Of a stretch of 64,000 bases of DNA, positions 44,888 through 53,113 are shown piece after piece. Every line of letters begins with the position of its first letter. Position 1 is the first letter of the stretch. This DNA is from Vibrio hepatarius. GTDB taxonomy: Bacteria > Pseudomonadota > Gammaproteobacteria > Enterobacterales > Vibrionaceae. The notes under the pieces were generated by a model. It saw only the letters and a program-made list of their open reading frames with translations, made no database searches and was not told the DNA's origin. The stretch covers positions 1 through 64,000 of the forward strand of contig NZ_JAATOO010000019.1 in NCBI RefSeq assembly GCF_011806575.1, written 5' to 3'. A program made the translations under genes and the position numbers.

Positions 44888-46306
44888 TTAAATCTCCTCC
44901 CATCGACGATATGGGAATTGAATTTCGACCGTTAAGCCCTGCGGGGCAGTATCATGTAAGAGCAATTGTGCATGGGATTTCTCTGCAACATCGGCAGCAA
45001 TACTCATTCCTAATCCTGTACCAGACTGGCTGTTTTCCGAGATTCGATAGAACCGCTCGAATACATGTGGTTTATCAACATCCCGGATGCCGACACCATA
45101 ATCTCGGATCAGAATAATAGCTTTCGTGCCACGTTGAGCAATTTCAACCTCTACCACACTCGAATCAGGAGAGTATTTAATCGCGTTTTCGATTAAGTTG
45201 AGCAACATCTGCCTCACAGAAAACTCATCACCCGTTATTTTAAATTGGAAACTCTGCTGGAAGCTAAGCTCGATATTTCGTTTGAGCGCATTAATGGCAA
45301 GGTCTCGACAAACCGATTGCACGAGATGATTTATATTTACGCTTTGTGGTTCCATACTGCGAAAACGGTGTTTGATCGTCGCGTGGTTCAAGAGCTGTTC
45401 TATCGTTCTTTCTAAAACGCCACACGCCTCTAAGATGCGAATCAGTGACTGAGTTGACTGCGTTGAGGTCTCTCGGCTTAGCATCAGCTCAACTTGAGCT
45501 CTCATACCCGCAAGCGGTGTTTTTAACTGATGCGCAGCCTCGCTTGTAAAATTTTTTAAGTTTGTTAGCGTTTCATCTAGTTGAAACATAAAGCTATTTA
45601 TCGTTCTCACTAAATGCATAACTTCTTCCGGACCCTGTATCTCTATCGGGGTTAGGTCTACATTTGAACGCTGTGATATTTTTCTATTAATAACTTTAAG
45701 TGGTTTGAGTACTTGGGCAATCAAGATGACAATGACGATGATCGTACAAAATACAACGCCCAAGATAAGTTTGGATGCGACGCTAGAGAGTTGGTGTTCC
45801 CAATCCGTACGGGCTTCCGTCGTTTGTCCAACTAACACATACACATGATGCGGCCCTTTACGGGTATTGATCACTCGACCCACTAATGCAAAGCGCACAT
45901 GCTGCTTTTTAAACATCAAATCAAAATAATGCGGAACCACTTCCAACTGAATTGGATTGGCATCGATTTGGGAAACGACCATCTTTTCTGACAATAACGC
46001 GCTATATCCCGTTACGAACTCTTTCTGTTTCGTCGCCACTAAATAGTACACTTTGTCACGCGGCGAATCCGCAAGCCCACTAAATGCAGAGAACGGCAAA
46101 TCAACACTTAACTCATCAGCCTCCAAACGGACTTCTTCCAGAATTTGTAGTGCTGCATTTGCCAGTGGGCGGTCAAAGGTGTGTTGCGCGGTTTCATAGG
46201 CATATCGCTTAACGCCTAACATGGATATGAGGCCAATAAAAAATAAGGTACAGGCCGAATAGGCGAGCAGTTGGAATCGAAGTGAACGCGTTGAAATAGA
46301 GAGCAT
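44888..46306 (-). CDS. TctE-like sensor histidine kinase
   Basis: A 472-residue kinase with membrane segments near residues 10-30 and 178-200 enclosing a periplasmic sensor region, then HAMP, a HisKA domain with AAHQLKTPLAG, and an ATPase domain with NLIENAIKYSP, DYGVGI and GTGLGMSIA. It resembles TctE, the kinase controlling tricarboxylate uptake. The start overlaps the regulator stop by one base, and the binding-protein gene follows within two bases, so all three form a tight operon. Confidence 0.9.
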   Translation of the reverse strand: MLSISTRSLRFQLLAYSACTLFFIGLISMLGVKRYAYETAQHTFDRPLANAALQILEEVRLEADELSVDLPFSAFSGLADSPRDKVYYLVATKQKEFVTGYSALLSEKMVVSQIDANPIQLEVVPHYFDLMFKKQHVRFALVGRVINTRKGPHHVYVLVGQTTEARTDWEHQLSSVASKLILGVVFCTIIVIVILIAQVLKPLKVINRKISQRSNVDLTPIEIQGPEEVMHLVRTINSFMFQLDETLTNLKNFTSEAAHQLKTPLAGMRAQVELMLSRETSTQSTQSLIRILEACGVLERTIEQLLNHATIKHRFRSMEPQSVNINHLVQSVCRDLAINALKRNIELSFQQSFQFKITGDEFSVRQMLLNLIENAIKYSPDSSVVEVEIAQRGTKAIILIRDYGVGIRDVDKPHVFERFYRISENSQSGTGLGMSIAADVAEKSHAQLLLHDTAPQGLTVEIQFPYRRWEEI

Positions 46307-46971
46307 TATGATTGCACGGACAGTACATAGCCTAAACCGCGTAGAGTTTTAATCTCCACATTACTGTCCCCCAAAGCTTTTCGCAGTCGCCCAACATAAG
46401 TCTCAATGGCATTGTGATTAGGGGGATTATCATAGCCATACAAGTGGTCAATTATTTCCTCTTTGCTCATCACACGATTAGGGTGGCCGACAAAAACTTC
46501 TAACAGACGGTACTCGCGTTGCTTGAGTGTGATGGTTTCACCCTTCACTTTTACCGTTGCCGTCACTGAATCAAAACTCAAGTTGCCCAGCTCGACCACG
46601 TTATTATCATTACCTTGGCTTCGGCGAACAATGCTTCGACAGCGAGCTTCTAACTCCCCCAAATCAAATGGCTTACTTAAGAAATCATCGGCGCCTAAGT
46701 CCAGCAAATTGATTCTGTCGTACACTTCGTTCCGGGCGGTTAAAATCAATATCGGTGTATTTGATATTTGTCTGATTTTTTTGGTGATTTCTTCCCCTGT
46801 TCGATTGGGAAGGTTGAGGTCTAAAATAATTAAATCGTACTGAGTATGAGAAACGAGTGAATACGCCACACCACCATCATAGGCACAGTCCACACCATGA
46901 CCAAGATCGTTAAAGCGCTGTTCCAGTGATTCACTGATTAGTCGATCATCTTCTACAATTAAAACTCGCAT
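46306..46971 (-). CDS. TctD-like response regulator
   Basis: A 221-residue OmpR/PhoB-type regulator. The receiver shows EDD at the acidic pocket, phospho-Asp in LIILDLNLPN, Thr in LTARNE and Lys in LSKPFD; the C-terminal winged helix ends in ETYVGRLRKALG and LRGLGYVL. It is the probable reader of the four island motifs. The start ATG 46971 begins right at MRVLIVEDD; an upstream in-frame start adds an unlikely tail. First gene of the regulator-kinase-sensor operon. Confidence 0.9.
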   Translation of the reverse strand: MRVLIVEDDRLISESLEQRFNDLGHGVDCAYDGGVAYSLVSHTQYDLIILDLNLPNRTGEEITKKIRQISNTPILILTARNEVYDRINLLDLGADDFLSKPFDLGELEARCRSIVRRSQGNDNNVVELGNLSFDSVTATVKVKGETITLKQREYRLLEVFVGHPNRVMSKEEIIDHLYGYDNPPNHNAIETYVGRLRKALGDSNVEIKTLRGLGYVLSVQS

Positions 46972-47257
46972 TACCCGCTTTACTTCCTTGAAAAACAACT
47001 TCCTGTGTTGACACACACCCAATTAAATCGGTGCACTGCCTTTTAAAAAGCTTAGGCAATCCACTCGTTATATGTAGAAATAAGTGAACGGTATGAAGAA
47101 CTTTGTTAAAGACATAGCAAACTATCGTTCTTTCTAAATTATCAATTAAGCTTTGCGATCGGATAAATTACATCAACTTACGATACGCCGCCTCTAATGT
47201 TGATTACTTTCGAACTTCAGTCACGCTTGTGAATAAAATGTTAATTATAGCCCATCA

Positions 47258-47277
47258 AGTCAGCTAGATGACAGGTT
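47258..47277 (+). promoter_or_regulatory. Island motif copy D
   Basis: AACCTGTCA-TCTAG-CTGACT on the minus strand, 18 of 20 positions identical to copy A but in the opposite orientation. Its GGTT side points to the plus strand. A TATAAT on the minus strand directly beside it means it could also affect a promoter of the response regulator gene. Confidence 0.6.
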
Positions 47278-47299
47278 CATTACGTAGACGTGGCTTGTC

Positions 47300-47477
47300 T
47301 AGGAAAGTGGTGGTATTTCTACATAGTCGAAGGTTTGTTTAGCAACACAATGGTGGTAATCATTCGCCCATCCTAGTGGGTTAGGGTTTATCATCTTGAT
47401 GAGAAGCTGGCAGGAAAAACAATGAATACTAACAACGTCATAAACACAAGTCCCTCCGAATTCGGAGGGACTTTTTT
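47300..47477 (+). ncRNA. Possible small RNA at right island edge
   Basis: Downstream of motif D on the plus strand, ACGTGGCTTGTCTAG resembles ACATGGCTGGTTAG at the start of the left-edge candidate RNA. The stretch has no gene and ends in the strong terminator of repeat copy 2. No clear -10 box is seen after motif D, so this is weaker than the left candidate. Confidence 0.2.
47415..47477. repeat. Direct repeat copy 2 including a terminator
   Basis: Same sequence family as 38010-38071. The hairpin at 47448-47473 has 13-bp arms and a T run. The centre differs (GAATTC in place of GCATGC) but stays palindromic, so the hairpin is preserved in both copies. Confidence 0.85.
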
Positions 47478-47522
47478 GATCGCTTTTTATAAGAACTGGT
47501 TGTTTCGAAACCCTGACAAGTA

Positions 47523-48587
47523 TTATGCGTAATATTTGCGTTTCATCCTTAAAGCCACATTAACTAATGCAATTAAGACGGGTACTTCGACTAGCGGTCC
47601 AATAACACCTGCAAATGCCTGATCTGAATTGAGACCAAATACTGCGATAGAGACCGCAATCGCTAGCTCGAAGTTATTGCCTGATGAAGTAAACGCGATG
47701 GAAGCGTTTTGATCGTAAGGTAGCCCCATACGTTTACCAATGTAAAAGCTGGCAAAAAACATCACCATAAAATAGATCACTAACGGGATTGCCACGCGTA
47801 AAACGTCCATTGGCAACTCAATGATCATCTCGCCTTTCAGGCTAAACATCAGCACGATAGTCGCTAACAAAGCAATGAGCGTGATTGGCGAAATCTTTGG
47901 TATAAACACTTCGTTGTACCATTGCTCACCTTTCGCTGCCACCAGCCATTTACGACTCAGAAAACCAGCTAAAAATGGAATACCTAAGTAAATCAGCACG
48001 CTTTCTGCGATGTCCATAATGGTGATATCAACAACGAAGCTTTCTAAGCCAAAGTAAGGCGGTAAAACGGTGATGAATAACCACGCCATAAAACTGTATG
48101 TGACAATCTGAAATGCACTATTCAGTGCCACCAATGTTGCGCCGTACTCTTTATTGCCGCCACTGATGTCATTCCAGACAAGCACCATAGCGATACAGCG
48201 CGCTAAGCCAATCAGAATCAGGCCTACCATGTAACCGGGTTGGTCTCGTAAGAAGATGATGGCGAGCACAAACATTAAAATAGGCCCAATCACCCAGTTC
48301 ATAATCAGTGAAAGCGTGATAGCCCTTTTGTCACGTGTCACCTCCCCCAACAAGCTGTAATTCACTTTAGCGAGTGGTGGATACATCATCAAAATCAGGC
48401 CAATGGCCAAAGGGATATTGGTAGAGCCAACCGACATAGACTCATTCCATTGCGCTACTTGGGGAAACACCACTCCAATACCAACGCCGACGGCCATAGC
48501 GAGGAAAATCCAAACCGTTAGATAACGATCTAGAAAACCCATTTTTTGCGACGCTGTTGTTTCAGCGCAACTCTCAATATTGCTCAT
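47523..48587 (-). CDS. acr3: ACR3-type arsenite efflux carrier
   Basis: A 354-residue inner-membrane carrier of the ACR3 (BASS-related) family with ten segments, exporting arsenite. [15 protein letters not shown] carries the essential conserved Cys, and [14 protein letters not shown] is a family signature in the second half. The ATG at 48587 has GAGG; an upstream extension reads into arsR and is rejected. It follows arsR by 13 bases, forming an arsR-acr3 operon. No arsenate reductase gene is adjacent. Confidence 0.92.
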   Translation of the reverse strand: MSNIESCAETTASQKMGFLDRYLTVWIFLAMAVGVGIGVVFPQVAQWNESMSVGSTNIPLAIGLILMMYPPLAKVNYSLLGEVTRDKRAITLSLIMNWVIGPILMFVLAIIFLRDQPGYMVGLILIGLARCIAMVLVWNDISGGNKEYGATLVALNSAFQIVTYSFMAWLFITVLPPYFGLESFVVDITIMDIAESVLIYLGIPFLAGFLSRKWLVAAKGEQWYNEVFIPKISPITLIALLATIVLMFSLKGEMIIELPMDVLRVAIPLVIYFMVMFFASFYIGKRMGLPYDQNASIAFTSSGNNFELAIAVSIAVFGLNSDQAFAGVIGPLVEVPVLIALVNVALRMKRKYYA

Positions 48588-48600
48588 ACAAACCTCAAAA

Positions 48601-48933
48601 TTATGTTCGGCAAGAAGATGACTCAGCGCCAATCGCGACCAGCAATGGCGAAATCAGCTCTAAATTGCTTTCCAAAGTAATTTTCAACACTTGTTTCATC
48701 CAGTCAGGCAAATCTGGATTGATTCGGTAATACATCCATTTTCCGCGACGCTCGCCAATGACAAGCTCTTGTTTTCTTAACTCAGCGAGATGGCGTGACA
48801 CTTTAGGTTGACTCAATTCCAACGCGTTCATTAAGTCACACACACAAAGTTCACCTTGGCTCTGCAGTAGAAGTAAAGACTTCAAACGAGTCTCTTCCGC
48901 AAGCGCTTTATAAAACAGTAGTGGCGCAGTCAT
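48601..48933 (-). CDS. arsR: ArsR arsenite-responsive repressor
   Basis: A 110-residue ArsR/SmtB winged-helix repressor. The metal-binding motif ELCVCDL, with the two Cys that bind As(III) in ArsR of the E. coli type, precedes the recognition helix [12 protein letters not shown]. Binding of arsenite or antimonite releases it from DNA and opens the operon. A matching inverted repeat stands 38-61 bases upstream. Confidence 0.92.
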   Translation of the reverse strand: MTAPLLFYKALAEETRLKSLLLLQSQGELCVCDLMNALELSQPKVSRHLAELRKQELVIGERRGKWMYYRINPDLPDWMKQVLKITLESNLELISPLLVAIGAESSSCRT

Positions 48934-48970
48934 AACTATCGTTTACTGATACGTGGTAGGTTTAAGAATA

Positions 48971-48994
48971 ACACATATGGAAAACCATATATGT
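48971..48994 (-). promoter_or_regulatory. Probable ArsR operator
   Basis: ACACATATGG/CCATATATGT, an imperfect (9 of 10) inverted repeat with an AAAA spacer, lies just upstream of arsR. Position and shape fit an ArsR/SmtB operator. Confidence 0.6.
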
Positions 48995-49079
48995 TAATTT
49001 TTGAACTCTTTAGAATTGTTTAGGTGTGTAGGCTAAGAAAGGGATTAAGATTGTGCTCGAACAAGGCCGAACGTCATAT

Positions 49080-49742
49080 TTACTCAGCGCTAAATACGAT
49101 ATCACCATAGTACGACTCTGCGACTAAGCCACTGTTGTCAGTGTCGGTCATCATCGCCACCGCATCAATGTATCGATACACCTCTAAGTTGGCAGCAGGC
49201 GATCCTTTATCACCAAAAAACCGAATCATATCTTGGTAGACGTTGCGCTTTTCGCTATACCATTGATGAGTACTCGCACTTTGTCCCTGAATGGCCAGCA
49301 TCTTTACGTTTTCACCCACGTAAGCATTGTCCCAGACACTGCCTTGCCTTTGAGAACCGGACCAAACGTAATTGAGGGCTTTTGTCTTTAGCCCCATAAA
49401 ACCGTCTTCAATGACAAGATAGATTCGCGCGGCGTAGTCATCTCCGCTTTTGGTTTGTTCCTTTAGATTGGGTAGTTGCTTTGAAATCCGCCAACTCCAT
49501 TGAATGAAAGGCGTTTTTTGTAAATCGATACGCTTTTTCAGAACTAATCCAGATGCACTCGCATCGCTCAGTGCTCTAAGTGCAGGTTTTCCTTCCAGCG
49601 TTACTTGCTCGTAGACCGTCTCGCCTGAAAAGACTTCTTTGTCCCATTGCTTGATGTTATCTGTGCCAAATGAAGTCAGATTATCTTGAGCATGGGCGTA
49701 AGAGGTAATAAGTGCGAGTAACAACAGTGCGTAGCGTTTCAT
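49080..49742 (-). CDS. Exported DUF3047 protein
   Basis: A 220-residue protein with a clear signal peptide (1-18, ending AHA) and a DUF3047 body: FIQWSWRISK, YAARIYLVIEDGF, LNYVWSG and the late VAMMTDTDNSG. The family is periplasmic or surface-exposed and its function is not known. It stands alone after the ars operon. Confidence 0.8.
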   Translation of the reverse strand: MKRYALLLLALITSYAHAQDNLTSFGTDNIKQWDKEVFSGETVYEQVTLEGKPALRALSDASASGLVLKKRIDLQKTPFIQWSWRISKQLPNLKEQTKSGDDYAARIYLVIEDGFMGLKTKALNYVWSGSQRQGSVWDNAYVGENVKMLAIQGQSASTHQWYSEKRNVYQDMIRFFGDKGSPAANLEVYRYIDAVAMMTDTDNSGLVAESYYGDIVFSAE

Positions 49743-49778
49743 TCAATCACCATAAGCGTGTTTGTTTAATTTTAGCCT

Positions 49779-50075
49779 TTATTGAGCAATATCTTTAGTC
49801 ATGTTGAAGAAGCGATCATCTTCAGCAATCACCTCAAAACCAAACCGTTTGTATAATCCGTAAGCTGGACTTATATTCATCAAACTGTAAACGAATTGCG
49901 CCAACGACTTCGCCGTCAAATAGTATGACCGCATATTGGCGTAAGTAATTTCTGCTGATTTCAACAAATCAGTCGTAGCTTGAAATGAAATCACAATCAA
50001 TCTCTTCCTTGATGATGTTACAGCGCTAAGCGAAGATAACGCTGGAGCTGCTGATAAACCTAAATCCTCTTGCAA
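49779..50075 (-). pseudogene. Decayed GNAT acetyltransferase remnant
   Basis: The C-terminal part in one frame (NISPAYGLYKRFGFEVIAED) is a typical GNAT end. In another minus-strand frame, just upstream, YAVILFDGEVVGAIRLQFDE is a typical GNAT core strand. The acetyl-CoA loop that should join them is gone, so an internal deletion with a frame change near 49870-49890 broke the gene. The open frame reading through it is a by-product. It sits two bases from the end of the GST gene. Confidence 0.7.
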
Positions 50076-50077
50076 AT

Positions 50078-50719
50078 CTAGCGTTGAAATGGCGTTAAAT
50101 CGATGCCCTCAAACTCGCAAACCTCTTTAATGATTGGGTGTTGCGCTAGTCGTGTTAAGTAATCAGAGAGATGGGCAAATGTGAGCGGCGACTGCTTGGC
50201 CGGCAACGACCACTCTGCCAACATAAACAGGAAGTAATCACACGCAGACAACTTATCTCCTAACAAGTATTTATTGTTGGAGAGTTGGTCGTTGATTATC
50301 GACAACGCGTCAGCAATACGCTCATCTTGGGCAACAATAACATTGGGTATCGTTGCTTCGTCGTTAGTATGACGCTGCGGGTAGTAACGGACCATAAGTT
50401 CTGCCTGAAGGGTATTATTCAGAAAAGCCAACCACTGAAAGAACAAAGGACGTTTTGCATCCCCTATTGCTGGGATGAGCTCGTACTCAGGAAACAGCTC
50501 GCAAATGTGAATGCAGATCGCTGGGCTTTCAAATATTGGTTGGTCATCAACAACAAGCGTTGGAATGCGACCCGCTGGATTGAGCTTTAAATAGTCCGCG
50601 GATTTTTGCGAGTTAGATTTTTTGTCTACGAGTAGAAGCTCATAGTTAGCATTGACGTGACGAAGCAAAAAGTGCGGTGCCAGACTGGCATTGTTTGGAT
50701 AGTAATAAAGCTTGAACAA
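50078..50719 (-). CDS. Glutathione S-transferase
   Basis: A 213-residue GST: thioredoxin-like N-terminal domain (YYYPNNASLAPHFLL with the early Ser/Asn/Tyr active-site area, and GRIPTLVVDD with the cis-Pro, then ESPAICIHI) and a helical C-terminal domain. It conjugates or reduces compounds with glutathione; the substrate is unknown. The start is TTG 50719 with AAAGGAG upstream. Confidence 0.87.
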   Translation of the reverse strand: MFKLYYYPNNASLAPHFLLRHVNANYELLLVDKKSNSQKSADYLKLNPAGRIPTLVVDDQPIFESPAICIHICELFPEYELIPAIGDAKRPLFFQWLAFLNNTLQAELMVRYYPQRHTNDEATIPNVIVAQDERIADALSIINDQLSNNKYLLGDKLSACDYFLFMLAEWSLPAKQSPLTFAHLSDYLTRLAQHPIIKEVCEFEGIDLTPFQR

Positions 50720-51013
50720 AATAGGCTCCTTTCTCTCGTTTCGCGGCTGCTAGAACGATTCCAACACGATTGACTGATTTGACCTTCATTCAGACTGTCA
50801 CAGTCATTATGATTTGCCAAATCAAAATGTTACGTCTTCATCTTAATTGAGCAGTAAAACTTTGTAACATTCCCCGCGTTGTGGCTTTTACACTCAACGG
50901 ACAATTCACCGCATCAATATAAGTAACCTTAGCGGGATTATTTTGGCCACGCCTATAACGACACTAGCGAGCAAAGGCCAAGCATTTTGAATGAGTAGAG
51001 ATAAGGCAGAGTA

Positions 51014-51712
51014 GTGAAAGCTTTAATTCGAAGAATCAAACGTCGAACAAAGTCAGTGATCGTTACTGGTTTAACCGTGTTATTGGGCGCACCGATCGTT
51101 TTGGTTCTGTTGCTGAAGTTTGTAAACCCGCCGTTATGGGGCTGGCAGTTATCACGCACATTCTTTCCGCCACAAGGCTACCCTCAAAGTTCACAGCATC
51201 AGTGGGTGCCTTTATCGTCGATCTCCTCTTCGCTGCCGCTTGCGATTATGGCATCAGAAGATCAACGCTTTCCAGAACACTGGGGCTTGGACCTCAATGC
51301 CTTGCTTTCGGTGATTCAGCAAAGTGGACCAAACGGACCTGCTCGCGGTGCCAGTACCATTACCCAGCAAACCGCTAAGAATGTGTTTCTTTTCCCAAGC
51401 CACAGTTATGTACGCAAAGCCTACGAACTGTACATCGCACTACTTATGGAAGTAATTTGGGGCAAAGAGCGCATTATGGAAATGTACCTAAACGTCGTTG
51501 AGTTTGGGCCGGGCATATACGGCGTCGAAGCTGCCAGCAAACACTATTTTGGTGTTTCCGCCAACCAACTAAGCCGATACCAAGCGGCACAATTGGCGGT
51601 GGTGCTACCCAACCCATACAAAATTCAACCCTTTCCTATGACCAACTATGTGCAAAACCGCGTAAGTTGGGTACTAGGACAAATGCAAAACCTTGGGCAG
51701 GTTACTTTGTAA
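51014..51712 (+). CDS. mtgA: Monofunctional peptidoglycan transglycosylase
   Basis: A 232-residue family 51 glycosyltransferase that polymerises lipid II into glycan strands. One N-terminal membrane anchor (about 14-38) is followed by ASEDQRFPEHWGLD with the catalytic Glu, GASTITQQTAKN and LNVVEFGPGIYGVEAAS. It has no transpeptidase domain, as expected for MtgA. The start is GTG 51014 behind AAGG. It converges with the MFS gene of the siderophore locus. Confidence 0.92.
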   Translation: MKALIRRIKRRTKSVIVTGLTVLLGAPIVLVLLLKFVNPPLWGWQLSRTFFPPQGYPQSSQHQWVPLSSISSSLPLAIMASEDQRFPEHWGLDLNALLSVIQQSGPNGPARGASTITQQTAKNVFLFPSHSYVRKAYELYIALLMEVIWGKERIMEMYLNVVEFGPGIYGVEAASKHYFGVSANQLSRYQAAQLAVVLPNPYKIQPFPMTNYVQNRVSWVLGQMQNLGQVTL

Positions 51713-51755
51713 GTTCGATCCCGATGACCGGCAGTTCCAAAGCAATAGGTAATCT

Positions 51756-52994
51756 TCAAACACGAGTTTCCGCCTCGAGTTCATTTTGCTGCTTGGGCAC
51801 AAATGCTGCCAGTAAAATGAACGATGCAAACAGCACACATAGGTAAATTGGATAACTTGGCGAAAGCGTTGCTGTGAATGCAAATAAAGACGCCAAACCA
51901 TAACCAATTGTGTGAGACATCGAGATATAACCCGCCACCGCACCAGGCGCATCTGCATATTGCGCCGTCGCAGCAGAGGTGTAAGCAGGAACGAGCAACG
52001 CCGCACCACAAGCTGTAAGCACCATCGCTAATGTTAGCAACCACATTTGGCTCACCAAGAACATCGCGAGTCCAAACAACAGCAATAACGAACCCAGACG
52101 GTACATTTGTTCGGGCGTGATGCGTTTTTTCTTAATCACCATGACTTGAGTAACGAACGTACACGCTGCGCTGATCGTCAATAGAACACCAATCGCGTCA
52201 CTAATTCGATCGGTCGGCCAATCGGTCAAAGCGCGAATCAATGGAGAAAAGCTGTATTGGAGCAAGGCAATCGCCGCGCACAACAGCAATCCACTGCTCA
52301 AAAAGCGCCACAAACGACGGCTTGGCAACCAAGGTAGCTCGGGCTTAATCTTATCACTTTGGTTAATAAGCTGTGGTGCTGGCAGTAGCAGAGCACCGCA
52401 CAAAGCAACAATAGGCAAAATAACCATAATCATTAGAGGCGCAAAGGGAGAGACTTTAAGCGCGAATATAGAAATCACCGGTCCGAGCAAACGTCCTACA
52501 CTCAATCCGATACTCACTGAAGTGACCGCTTGTAGACGGTTCTGCTCACCGCACAGCATGATTGCCCAGTGTTGACTGGCTGGCACCATACCTGACACCG
52601 TACAACCGTAGATGACCCGCGCAACAACCAACCCACTCAAACACCAGACATACCAAAGGCTAGAGTCACGGCTGACAATCGCAAATAACGCCAGCAAGCT
52701 AAAGCTCACCGCCATTCCGGCCAAGGCTTGGATGACCACTCGTTTCGGTCCATGTCTGTCACTCATTCTCCCCCAAAATGGCGCAGAAGGGAGAAATAGA
52801 AAGCTACCTATTGCGATAAGAATCGACCACGTCGGCAAATCAAACGCCGACTGCTCAACCAAAAACGGCAGAGAGACTAATAAGCCATTTTGACCGATGC
52901 CCATAAGAGCCGCGGCTAGGCCGATAACAGCCAATTGAGAAGATTGTTTTTTAATTCCAGACATACTGACCGTCGCGGCTATTGAACTGACCAT
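51756..52994 (-). CDS. MFS transporter, candidate aerobactin exporter
   Basis: About 412 residues with twelve hydrophobic segments; loop 2-3 reads GRMSDRHGPKR. It is divergent from matC over a shared Fur box region, a layout that fits a siderophore exporter (compare PvsC for vibrioferrin), but export of aerobactin is inferred. The start is uncertain: ATG 52994 has AGGGG close upstream; ATG 52964 (MSGIKKQ) is the other choice; a TTG at 53045 would overlap the Fur box and is unlikely. Confidence 0.75.
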   Translation of the reverse strand: MVSSIAATVSMSGIKKQSSQLAVIGLAAALMGIGQNGLLVSLPFLVEQSAFDLPTWSILIAIGSFLFLPSAPFWGRMSDRHGPKRVVIQALAGMAVSFSLLALFAIVSRDSSLWYVWCLSGLVVARVIYGCTVSGMVPASQHWAIMLCGEQNRLQAVTSVSIGLSVGRLLGPVISIFALKVSPFAPLMIMVILPIVALCGALLLPAPQLINQSDKIKPELPWLPSRRLWRFLSSGLLLCAAIALLQYSFSPLIRALTDWPTDRISDAIGVLLTISAACTFVTQVMVIKKKRITPEQMYRLGSLLLLFGLAMFLVSQMWLLTLAMVLTACGAALLVPAYTSAATAQYADAPGAVAGYISMSHTIGYGLASLFAFTATLSPSYPIYLCVLFASFILLAAFVPKQQNELEAETRV

Positions 52995-53031
52995 CACCCC
53001 TATTGATGATGGATTTAATAACAGAAATATT

Positions 53032-53056
53032 GATAATGAAAACAATTATCATTGTT
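53032..53056. promoter_or_regulatory. Overlapping Fur boxes between MFS and matC
   Basis: The 19-mer GATAATGAAAACAATTATC (53032-53050) matches 16 of 19 Fur consensus positions. A second site on the minus strand, shifted by six bases (53038-53056), matches 14 of 19. This six-base offset is typical of two Fur dimers. It should control both divergent units under iron. Confidence 0.85.
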
Positions 53057-53113
53057 ATTTTGTTATGCTAACATTAACGACTCGTAACCCATAACTCAAA
53101 TTTGTATTGCATT

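Larger units (their letters stand above)
47023..47522. other. Non-coding right edge of tricarboxylate island
   Basis: About 500 bases without a protein gene. It contains motif copy D (47258-47277), a minus-strand TATAAT (47244-47249) that could serve the regulator operon, a stretch pointing to the plus strand that may be transcribed, and direct repeat copy 2 with its terminator. Confidence 0.6.

Noticed and set aside
38347..47277. The outward-facing near-identical 19-20-mers at both island edges as transposon terminal inverted repeats
   Set aside because: Related copies with the same half-sites also lie directly before prpF and tctC, so a regulatory motif explains them better, and no transposase is present.
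53102..53113. A TTG start for matC
   Set aside because: It adds four residues without a ribosome site; ATG 53114 begins the conserved FhuC-like region.
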